Shown here: positions 1-6,683 of the stretch, piece after piece | Position numbering within the stretch: the first letter of the stretch is position 1 | Layout: every line of letters starts with the position of its first letter | Origin: JBLHKS01 sp047620505 | GTDB taxonomy: Bacteria; Verrucomicrobiota; Verrucomicrobiia; Verrucomicrobiales; DEV007 | NCBI GenBank assembly: GCA_047620505.1 | Contig: JBLHKS010000056.1 | Coordinates: forward strand, 1 to 36,057 | Length of the DNA stretch: 36,057 bases | Direction: 5' to 3' | Translations under genes and position numbers: made by a program | Notes under the pieces: generated by a model | Database searches by the model: none | What the model saw: only the letters and a program-made list of their open reading frames with translations | What the model was told of the DNA's origin: nothing

Positions 1-261
1 TAAATGCCCATGGCAAAAATTTTTCAGCCAGATGCATAGTCAAGTAATATATACCTATAAAAGGCGTTTGTTGTGATTCCGACTCTTTTCGAGACTGATT
101 CGAAGCCTGTAGATTCCGTCTTCTCAGTGTTGGGCTGCCGACCTCCTAGACCCCACTCGGCATCAAAAAATCCAGAAAGTTTTCCACACCGTTGGGTAAG
201 TAGTGAAACCAGCAAAATCTCAGATCGCATTCGCCTCAACCCGTCACCAAACAATACGGGT
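1..261. other. Left-edge region, no recognisable gene
   Basis: The first 60 bases are AT-rich compared with the rest of the window. An open frame runs from 73 into the FG-GAP-type remnant that follows, but its first 63 residues show no motif I recognise and read like chance coding upstream of a truncated gene. No RNA gene, terminator or insertion-sequence end was recognised. The break in homology near 245-262 probably marks a deletion or rearrangement junction. Confidence 0.4.
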
Positions 262-582
262 ATGGAACCCGTAAAATGGAATGGGCCATACGAGGCCGCT
301 TTACTTTACAACCTTTACAACGGAGGCTGGCTTTGGGATTTGAAAACAGGAAAAGGAGCGCCGTTGCCCGGGCTGCCTCCCGCGAACGGCAGTAAGGTTC
401 ACCGGATGGCCTTCTACCATGCGATCCCCGCCAACCTCTGCGGCGACGATCGCGAAGAGTTGGTCCTCTGGGATCCCACGGCGACTGATGTCTTCATATA
501 TTCCAACGGGCCGGTAGGGGGTCATCTGTATCAGGGTTACCGCGCTGGTCCGCGGCAGTACAATCCACGGATCATGGATTGA
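262..582 (+). pseudogene. 3' remnant of an FG-GAP / rhamnogalacturonan-lyase-like exported protein
   Basis: About 106 residues resemble the extreme C-terminus of large FG-GAP or family-11 rhamnogalacturonan-lyase-type proteins of Planctomycetes and Verrucomicrobia. The visible signatures are a Trp-rich strand with YNLYNGGWLWD, then HAIPANLCGDDREELVLWD, and the ending YRAGPRQYNPRIMD. Full-length members are several hundred residues, so the N-terminal propeller is missing. The frame is open back to 73, but the upstream residues are unrelated. I infer a gene truncated at its 5' side by rearrangement. The stop lies 28 bases before a leader sequence that is repeated ahead of the DUF6807 copies. 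The family call comes from remembered motif resemblance, so the exact family is uncertain; the truncated state is clearer. Confidence 0.5.
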
Positions 583-669
583 GTCAGGCCGGAATGGCAC
601 CAGGTTAAGGTAGGCCATGAGCTTGCTCGGCACAGGGCCTCGATAAGAACTTGAAGCAAGCATCAAACC

Positions 670-2196
670 ATGAAAAAAGCCGCCTTCCTCATCGCATCCC
701 TCGCAACCTGCGCCGCCGCGCTCGCCGATGTCCGAGTCTCCGAGCTTAAAGATCGCATCCGCGTCGAGATCGACGGGAAACTCTTCACGGAATGGCGGCA
801 CGCGGACTGGTTCGCTCCTTACTTTTACCCGGTTGTGGGACCCAACGGAGAGAACATCACGCGGAACTATCCCATGAAGGAAGGCGTTGAGCATGAAAGC
901 CAGGATCATCCCCATCATCGCTCGCTTCGTTTTGCGCACAGTGACGTGAACGGTGTCAATTTCTGGTATTGGGGACCTGGACGGGAAGGTAAGCACTCCG
1001 CAAGGATAGAACTGGAAAAAATCGAGTCCATCCGCTCCGGCGAGACCGGAGAGTTCGTCGCCTGGTGTCGATGGCTCGATGCAGAAAAACTTGTCGTGCG
1101 AGAACGAATGCGGGTCGCTTTTACTCCACTCAAAAACCGGCAGGCGCTGATGGATTACGATGTCGAACTTCACGCGGGAGCGAAACCGGTGACGTTTGGC
1201 GACATGAAAGACGGCGGCCTGTTCGTGCGCGTCGCGGGGACGATGAGGGTAGCGGAAGGTCGCAAAGCGGGCGGAGGGAAACTGAAAGGCTCGCTACTAA
1301 ACAGTCGCGGCGACCGGGACGCTGTCACCTGGGGCAAACGCGCCGAGTGGGTCGACTACATCGGCCCCGACGCGAGCGGCAAAACAGTCGGGATCGCTAT
1401 GTTCGATCATCCGTCGAACCCGCGGTATCCAACGCACTGGCACTCGAGAACCTACGGATTGCTCGCGGCGAACCGGTTCGGGACCGATCACTTCGACCCC
1501 AAATTTCTGAAGGCAAAAGGGATCTCGTGCCGGCCTCACGGCGACCAATGCCCGGCCTGCAATTCACGCAGCGGCGACTATACCATTGCGGCAAACGATA
1601 GCCTGAAGCTGAGACACAGAATCTATTTTCATCACGGCGATTCGGAGGTGGCGGAGGTAGCAACGAAGTCTCGTGATTATATCACAGACCGAGCTTTTCA
1701 GGCCCAGGGCGAGTTGGTTGGTGAGGTCACTCCAACGACTGCCTTGCTCCAGACGCGGCTCACGGCGACACCTGGACTCAATCCTGATGGCGATGTCGAA
1801 GGGGTCGTGGGCGTGGTGCGATTTGAATTTCCCGGTGAGGAAAAGTATAGTACGAACTGGGCCGAAGCCAAGTCGGAGAATGACTATATAGTCCGCGCAA
1901 AAGTCGAAAATCTCGCGCCGGGAAAGCTCTATCAATACCGCGTCGTCGCAGGCAAATCGCGACGTCCGCTTTTGCGTCGGCAGCTGCATGATCTACGAAC
2001 GCTTCATCGACGGAACGTCCGCCAACAAACTGCCGATCGCGACCACCGCCGAGGATCGTCGCCTCGGCTATCCCGCCTTTGCCGCGATGACCGAGTTGAA
2101 GCCGGATTTCTTTGTCGGCACGGGCGACATCGTCTACTACGATTGGCCCCGTACGAAAGACCAGCCAGCTGCCACGGCGCTTCCGGATCTTCGTAA
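670..2196 (+). CDS. DUF6807 (PmoA-like) protein fused to the N-terminal part of a PhoD-like phosphatase (chimeric ORF)
   Basis: Residues 1-20 form a signal peptide (hydrophobic run ending TCAAALAD). Residues about 21-338 are a DUF6807 domain, rich in conserved His (HESQDHPHHRSLRFAHSD) with the conserved FDHPSNPRYPTHWHSRTYGLL segment in its second half. It nearly matches the intact copy at 9480-10511 up to the residues RDYI. That copy then ends within five residues; here the frame instead continues into a beta-sandwich of the kind that precedes the catalytic domain of PhoD phosphatases (GELVGEVTPTTALLQTRL, then APGKLYQYRVVAG). After about residue 430 the frame leaves the phoD frame and ends in a meaningless arginine-rich tail. 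DUF6807 proteins are presumed exported; their function is not established. This is a recombination chimera and may be non-functional beyond its DUF6807 half. Confidence 0.72.
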   Translation: MKKAAFLIASLATCAAALADVRVSELKDRIRVEIDGKLFTEWRHADWFAPYFYPVVGPNGENITRNYPMKEGVEHESQDHPHHRSLRFAHSDVNGVNFWYWGPGREGKHSARIELEKIESIRSGETGEFVAWCRWLDAEKLVVRERMRVAFTPLKNRQALMDYDVELHAGAKPVTFGDMKDGGLFVRVAGTMRVAEGRKAGGGKLKGSLLNSRGDRDAVTWGKRAEWVDYIGPDASGKTVGIAMFDHPSNPRYPTHWHSRTYGLLAANRFGTDHFDPKFLKAKGISCRPHGDQCPACNSRSGDYTIAANDSLKLRHRIYFHHGDSEVAEVATKSRDYITDRAFQAQGELVGEVTPTTALLQTRLTATPGLNPDGDVEGVVGVVRFEFPGEEKYSTNWAEAKSENDYIVRAKVENLAPGKLYQYRVVAGKSRRPLLRRQLHDLRTLHRRNVRQQTADRDHRRGSSPRLSRLCRDDRVEAGFLCRHGRHRLLRLAPYERPASCHGASGSS

Positions 2197-2989
2197 AAAA
2201 TGGCACGAACAATTTCGCTTCCCGCGCCTCGTCGAATTCTTTGGTCGCACCCCCGCATATTGGTCCAAGGACGACCACGATTTTCGTTTTGATGACGCCG
2301 ATCTCACCGGGGCAAAACTCCCGGCCGCTGACACCGGCATTGACCTCTTCCGCGAGCAGCTTCCGATCGCCCCCGCTGGCGACCGCGACACGCCGACCTA
2401 CCGCACCCATCGCGTCAGCAAACACCTCCAGATTTGGCTAACCGAAGGCCGCGACCACCGCTCGCCGAACGAGATGCCCGATGGTCCTGACAAATCCCTC
2501 TGGGGCAAAACCCAGCGCGAATGGCTCCAGCGCACCCTTCGCGAAAGCGACGCCAAGTGGAAGATTCTTATCTCGCCCACGCCGATGGTCGGCCCTGACG
2601 GCGCCACCAAAAAAGACAGCCACGCCAACCTCGGCGGCTTCCAGCACGAGGCCAATGCCTTCTTCGATTGGCTGAAGGAAAACAACATCAGCGGATTCTT
2701 CACCGTCTGCGGCGACCGCCACTGGCAGTTCCACAGCATCCATCCCAGCGGCGTTGAGGAATTTGGATGCGGCGCCTTGAATGACGAGAACTCGATCCTC
2801 GGCCACGCCCCCGGTGATCCCCGCAGCACTGATCCTGACGCTCGTATCAAACAACCCTTCAAATACCCCGAACCGACGGGCGGATTTCTGCATGTGCAAA
2901 GTCGCGAGGATCGTTCGCTGCGAATCGAGTTTCGCGACGATCATGGCGAAATCCTGCACGCGGTGGAAAAATCCGGAAATGAAGACTAA
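1988..2989 (+). CDS. PhoD-like metallophosphatase, catalytic part (5' end frameshifted away)
   Basis: This frame carries the catalytic core of a PhoD-type alkaline phosphatase/phosphodiesterase, a metal-dependent exported enzyme. The family landmarks are DFFVGTGDIVYYD (metal-binding Asp), YWSKDDHDFRFDD (the DDHD motif), KILISPTPMVGPD, and FFTVCGDRHWQFHSI near the C-terminus. The PhoD frame is open upstream of the ATG and encodes RDVRFCVGSCM, the usual first strand of the catalytic domain, so the true gene began further 5'. Its N-terminal domain lies in the other frame, at the end of the 670-2196 ORF. A lesion not divisible by three, near 1945-1963, separates the two parts. The linker between them is shorter than usual, which suggests a small deletion. 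The 3' end overlaps the next start by 11 bases. It has no signal peptide of its own, so it is probably a pseudogene unless the frameshift is an assembly error. Confidence 0.68.
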   Translation: MIYERFIDGTSANKLPIATTAEDRRLGYPAFAAMTELKPDFFVGTGDIVYYDWPRTKDQPAATALPDLRKKWHEQFRFPRLVEFFGRTPAYWSKDDHDFRFDDADLTGAKLPAADTGIDLFREQLPIAPAGDRDTPTYRTHRVSKHLQIWLTEGRDHRSPNEMPDGPDKSLWGKTQREWLQRTLRESDAKWKILISPTPMVGPDGATKKDSHANLGGFQHEANAFFDWLKENNISGFFTVCGDRHWQFHSIHPSGVEEFGCGALNDENSILGHAPGDPRSTDPDARIKQPFKYPEPTGGFLHVQSREDRSLRIEFRDDHGEILHAVEKSGNED

Positions 2990-4253
2990 CTCATTGATCA
3001 AAGTGAAAACAGCCCTCGCACTTCTAACTGGACTTCTTTTCGTGGCAAATGCCGCCGCATTGGAGCCTGACAAGCCCAAAACTTTTCGCGCTGGCGCCGC
3101 GACGAGCAACATCACGCCGTTTCTCGGAACCGACCTCATCGGCGGATTCAGTCCACGCGGCTCGGAGCACATTAACGACGAACTGCACGCGCGTTGCCTC
3201 GTCCTCGATGATGGCAGAACGAAGCTGGCGATCGTCATCATCGACAACGTCAAGTTTCCCACTGAACTCCACGGCCCAACCAAGAAGCTCATCCAGAAGA
3301 CCTCCGGCCTGCCGCCGGAAAACGTCCTCATTGCAGCGACTCACACGCACTCCGCGCCGAGTTTGCGCGGTAAAAGCTATCTCGAACTCGATGAGCCGCT
3401 CGACGACTACCAGAAGTTCGTCATCCGCCGCATTGCCGACGGAGTGCAGCGCGCCATCACGAATCTGGAACCCGCGCGCATCGGCTGGGTCGTGGGCGAA
3501 GTTCCGCAGCATGTCTTCAACCGTCGCTGGTTGCTGAAAAACGGCCAGACCGTGACGAGTCCGTACGGGAAGGAAGAATTGGCAGCCACGAACCCAGGAC
3601 GATTTCTGGATGTGCTCGACAGACCCACTGGTCCGGTCAATCCGAAGGTCTACGTGCTCTCCGTCGAGTCGGCTGAAGGCCGGCCGATTGCGCTACTGGC
3701 AAACTACTGGCTTCACTACGTCGGCGGTGTGGGCCAGGGCCACATTTCGGCGGATTACTTCGGCGTGTTTGCCGATCGCCTCCAGCAGCTGCTGGCCGAG
3801 CCGGGACAGGATCCGCCTTTCGTCGGCATGATGAGCAACGGCGCCAGCGCGGACGTGAACAACAATGATTTCGCGAACTACGACAAGCCCGGCCGCAAGC
3901 GATACGAGCATTATGAAAAGATGAGCGAGGTTGCCGGCGACCTCGCGCAGGAAGTTGTCAGGGTGGAGCAGGGGATCGAATACCACGACTGGGTCGAGCT
4001 GAATGCGGCAGCCGAAACCCTGACGCTGAAGCGCCGTCGGCCGACTCCGGAGCAGCTCAAAGCAGCTGCTGGAAAACGCCGGGCCGAAAGATTTGGAGGA
4101 CCGCGACTTTTCCCGGCGGGCTGTCTTTGCCCGCCGCGCGATCGACGCAGCCGAATGGCCGGAGACAGCCGACGTGTTTGTGCAGACCTTGCGAATCGGA
4201 GACCTCGGCATCGGGGCGTTGCCCTTCGAAGTGTTCGTCGAAATCGGCTTTGA
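2979..4253 (+). CDS. Neutral/alkaline ceramidase-like exported protein, frameshifted near its 3' end
   Basis: The start is ATG 2979, inside the last codons of the phoD-like gene (11-nt overlap, likely translational coupling). Further upstream starts give no signal peptide, whereas this one gives a clear one (LALLTGLLFVANAAALEP). The body matches the neutral/alkaline non-lysosomal ceramidase family as found in Verrucomicrobia: FRAGAATSNITPF at the mature N-terminus, THTHSAP at residues 121-127, NRRWLLKNG, NYWLHYVGG and MMSNGASADVNNN. These enzymes hydrolyse N-acyl sphingosines, but many environmental relatives have unknown substrates. After about residue 365 the frame departs from the family and ends in a basic nonsense tail. 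The genuine C-terminus lies in another frame (next entry). The shift falls close to an AGCAGCTGCT word at 4061-4070. Confidence 0.68.
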   Translation: MKTNSLIKVKTALALLTGLLFVANAAALEPDKPKTFRAGAATSNITPFLGTDLIGGFSPRGSEHINDELHARCLVLDDGRTKLAIVIIDNVKFPTELHGPTKKLIQKTSGLPPENVLIAATHTHSAPSLRGKSYLELDEPLDDYQKFVIRRIADGVQRAITNLEPARIGWVVGEVPQHVFNRRWLLKNGQTVTSPYGKEELAATNPGRFLDVLDRPTGPVNPKVYVLSVESAEGRPIALLANYWLHYVGGVGQGHISADYFGVFADRLQQLLAEPGQDPPFVGMMSNGASADVNNNDFANYDKPGRKRYEHYEKMSEVAGDLAQEVVRVEQGIEYHDWVELNAAAETLTLKRRRPTPEQLKAAAGKRRAERFGGPRLFPAGCLCPPRDRRSRMAGDSRRVCADLANRRPRHRGVALRSVRRNRL

Positions 4254-4464
4254 AATTCAGGAACGCAGCCCGTTCGAGGACACGTTTTTCATCGGGCTGG
4301 CGAATGGCGGGCTTGGTTACCTTCCTTCGCCGCGTCAGCATGAGCTTGGCGGTTACGAAACGTGGCTCACCGTCGCTCATGCAGAAGTCGGAGCGTCGCC
4401 GATATTGGTGGACAAGTTGGTGGAATTGTTCGAGCGGCTTCAGTCTGGCGCGGGTCCGAACTGA
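4079..4464 (+). pseudogene. Displaced C-terminal part of the ceramidase-like gene
   Basis: This frame continues the ceramidase-like protein after the frameshift. It encodes DLEDRDFSRRAVFARR, then VFVQTLRIGDLGIGALPFEVFVEIG, FFIGLANGGLGYLPSPRQHELGGYETW and a short helix before the stop. GYLP and GGYET are typical of the C-terminal region of neutral ceramidase-like proteins. Read through the lesion, the two frames give a protein of roughly 490 residues, the expected size. No start codon with a plausible ribosome-binding site is seen, so it is unlikely to be made separately. Confidence 0.62.
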
Positions 4465-4505
4465 AGCTGAATTGGAACTGGCTTAGTGACAGGTCGTTTA
4501 TCGGT

Positions 4506-5074
4506 ATGCTAAGTTTCGTTATGATGCCCAATTTGCGAAAGCAGCCGAAGAAGGCGCCTGCCCATTTCCAATTCATGGCTGTCATCGCCCTTGGCTTGGC
4601 AGGCTTCGACGCTGCTCCTGCCGAAGACGCCCAACAACCCACCTCGTCGCCTACTGCCGAAGCCGTCGTCAGCTCGATGAAACGCGCGGAGTGGGTCGAC
4701 TACATCGGCCCCGACGCGAGCGGCAAAACGGTCGGGATCGCTATGTTCGATCATCCGTCGAATCTGCGGTATCTAACGCACTGGCACTCGAGAACCTACG
4801 GATTGCTCGCGGCGAACCAATTCGGGACCGATCACTTCGATCCCAAGTTTTGAAGGTAAAAGGGATATCGTGTCGGCCTCACGGCGACCAATGCCCGGCC
4901 TGCAATTCACGCAGCGGCGACCATACCATTCCGGCAAACGATAGCCTGAAGCTGAGACATCGAATCTATTTTCATCACAGCGATTCGAGACGGCAGGGTG
5001 GCAACGAAGTGTCGTGATTATATCGCAGACCGTGTTTCTCAGGCTCAGGGCGAGTTCGTTGGCGAGGTCGCTAC
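4506..5074 (+). pseudogene. Decayed partial third copy of DUF6807 with foreign 5' end
   Basis: Bases about 4677-5074 are a diverged copy of the second half of the DUF6807 gene, starting at RAEWVDYIGPDASGK, plus the first bases of the PhoD-type extension also seen after 1690. The first 220 or so codons are missing. They are replaced by an unrelated signal-peptide-like stretch starting at 4506-4524 (FMAVIALGLAGFDAAPAED). Near 4850 one base present in the other copies is missing, turning the Phe-Leu-Lys region into a TGA stop at 4851-4853. The homologous frame resumes one phase over (GISCRPHGDQCPACNS). Because it shares the PhoD fusion boundary with the copy at 670, it probably descends from that chimera rather than from the intact copy at 9480. 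Confidence 0.75.
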
Positions 5075-5378
5075 CAAGCCTATCGAGCAATCTAATGCCG
5101 AAGTGGAACCATGAACTTGCTCGGCGCGCCGATTGCTGAGCCAGAGCTAGGTCGCCCCCCTGACAAGGTGGGCCAGGAGATTGGTGCCCGGACCTGGCCC
5201 GGGATCAGTAAGGAAAATGCCTCAGGAACGCGAAAAATCTTGAACAGGCGGCCCGGAGCGGCTCAATGACCTTTCTGGAAGGCGAAAATTCTCCTCCCTT
5301 CCCCTGCACCTCCTCCAACCCCGGTCCGATGATGGGTCGGGAGCGCGAGGGCCAAAAACAATTTCCTATGAGTTTTTC
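5075..5378. other. Intergenic region with a fragment of the DUF6807 leader
   Basis: No gene is recognised. Bases 5101-5130 repeat the leader found before the DUF6807 starts (GGAACCATGAACTTGCTCGG), but no DUF6807 gene follows, so this is probably a deletion scar. Just before the DUF1552 start there is a four-codon reading frame (Met-Ser-Phe-Ser, 5368-5382) whose TGA overlaps the ATG at 5379. Whether it is translated cannot be seen. Confidence 0.45.
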
Positions 5379-6683
5379 ATGAGCCAGTTTTTCACCAATT
5401 CGAGGTCCCGCCGTTCCTTCCTCCGCGGCGGAAGCGCTGTCCTCGCGCTTCCCTTTCTGGAGACCTTCGCCAGCCCAGCAGCTGCTGGCGCGACGCCGCC
5501 GAAACGCGTGATTTTTCTCGGCGGCGGTTTTGGATTCACGAAGGACACGTTTTATCCAACGGAGAACGGACGTTTCGCCGATATCGGCCTGACCGAAGGG
5601 CTCTCGCCACTCGAGCGGCATCAGGAGGACATCACGATGGTCGCCAATCTGACAAATCTCGGCGCGAGCGATCCACACGGCGGCAGCACGTCTTATCTCA
5701 CTGGGGCAAACGTCGCCGGGACGCCGGGCAAACGGTTTCACAACTCGATTTCGTGCGATCAGGTATTGGCGAATGCGCTTGGCGAGGATACGCGATATTC
5801 CTCGTTAACGCTTTCAGCGAAGGAGGTCGACAAAGGGCAGAACTCGGGGCACGGCAACGGGCTTTCGCTGGCTTGGGACGACTCGGGCAATCCACTCCCG
5901 GGCATCGAACGACCGATCGATCTGTTTTACGCGCTCTTCGCGAATCCGAATGATTCACGCGAGGCGCTCGACGCTCGGCTCAAGAAAAAGCAGAGCGTTT
6001 TGGATATTGTCAGGCTCGACGGCGGCGCGATGAAACGGACGCTGAGCAAAGGCGATCAGGAGAAACTCGACGAATATTTCACGGGCGTTCGACAAGTCGA
6101 ACAAGGGCTCGAGCGCCAAGCGAAGTGGGCCGACATTCCGAAGCAGGACGCGCCGTTCGAAGCGCCGGACGAAGGGCTGACCGGCGAGGAAGCAATCCAG
6201 CTGATGTACGACATGATCATCATCGCGCTGCAAACCGATGCGAGCCGCGTGGTGACGTATCGGCAGCCAGTTTGCGATCTGCTTTCCGGCATGGGCATCA
6301 AGCTCAAAGCGCATTCGCTGAGCCACTACGGATTTTCGCAACCGCGGATCGACGCCTCCCGTGAGCGCGATAAAAAGTGCTCGGCGTTGTTTGGGCATTT
6401 TCTCGATCGACTGAAGGAAGCGAAGGATTCCGATGGCAGCCGGCTGTTCGACAACTGCATCGTCAGCTACGGAACGAATTTGCGCTCAGGTCACGAATTG
6501 AAGGACCTGCCCGCGATCCTGTCTGGAGGTGGGGCGAAGGGCATCAAGCACGGCAGGCACATCATTCTCCCGGAGGAAGATACGCCGTTGGCGAATTACT
6601 GGCTGACGTTGATGCAGCAGGCCGGATTGGGAATCGATTCATTCAGCCACAGCACTGGAATCCTGCCGGAGTTGCTGTCATGA
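5379..6683 (+). CDS. DUF1552 family exported protein
   Basis: This 434-residue protein belongs to DUF1552, found in Planctomycetes, Verrucomicrobia and some other bacteria and almost always encoded next to a DUF1592-type cytochrome, as here. The N-terminus carries a Tat-type export signal (SRRSFLRGG, then LALPFLETFASPAAAG). The body shows family features: RVIFLGGGFGF, DPHGGSTSYLTG, SISCDQVLANALG, GHGNGLSL, and a C-terminal segment with SYGTNLRSGHELKDLPAILSG. The fold resembles the alkaline phosphatase/sulfatase-like DUF1501 group, but the biochemical role is unknown. The Ala-Ala-Ala of the signal region is encoded by an AGCAGCTGCT word (5477-5486). Its stop overlaps the next start (ATGA at 6680), which points to translational coupling. 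Confidence 0.85.
   Translation: MSQFFTNSRSRRSFLRGGSAVLALPFLETFASPAAAGATPPKRVIFLGGGFGFTKDTFYPTENGRFADIGLTEGLSPLERHQEDITMVANLTNLGASDPHGGSTSYLTGANVAGTPGKRFHNSISCDQVLANALGEDTRYSSLTLSAKEVDKGQNSGHGNGLSLAWDDSGNPLPGIERPIDLFYALFANPNDSREALDARLKKKQSVLDIVRLDGGAMKRTLSKGDQEKLDEYFTGVRQVEQGLERQAKWADIPKQDAPFEAPDEGLTGEEAIQLMYDMIIIALQTDASRVVTYRQPVCDLLSGMGIKLKAHSLSHYGFSQPRIDASRERDKKCSALFGHFLDRLKEAKDSDGSRLFDNCIVSYGTNLRSGHELKDLPAILSGGGAKGIKHGRHIILPEEDTPLANYWLTLMQQAGLGIDSFSHSTGILPELLS

Noticed and set aside
73..261. Taking 73 as the start of a full gene ending at 582
   Set aside because: The first 63 residues match nothing recognisable and lack a signal peptide, while the rest resembles the extreme C-terminus of a much larger family.
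1980..1987. Counting GCAGCTGC at 1980 as a member of the iterated palindrome
   Set aside because: It lacks the flanking A and T and encodes the conserved Gly-Ser-Cys of the PhoD fold, so it is explained by protein constraint.
1940..1990. Programmed frameshifting joining the DUF6807-PhoD_N and phoD frames
   Set aside because: No slippery heptamer or downstream pseudoknot is evident, and the linker also appears shortened, which fits a deletion better.
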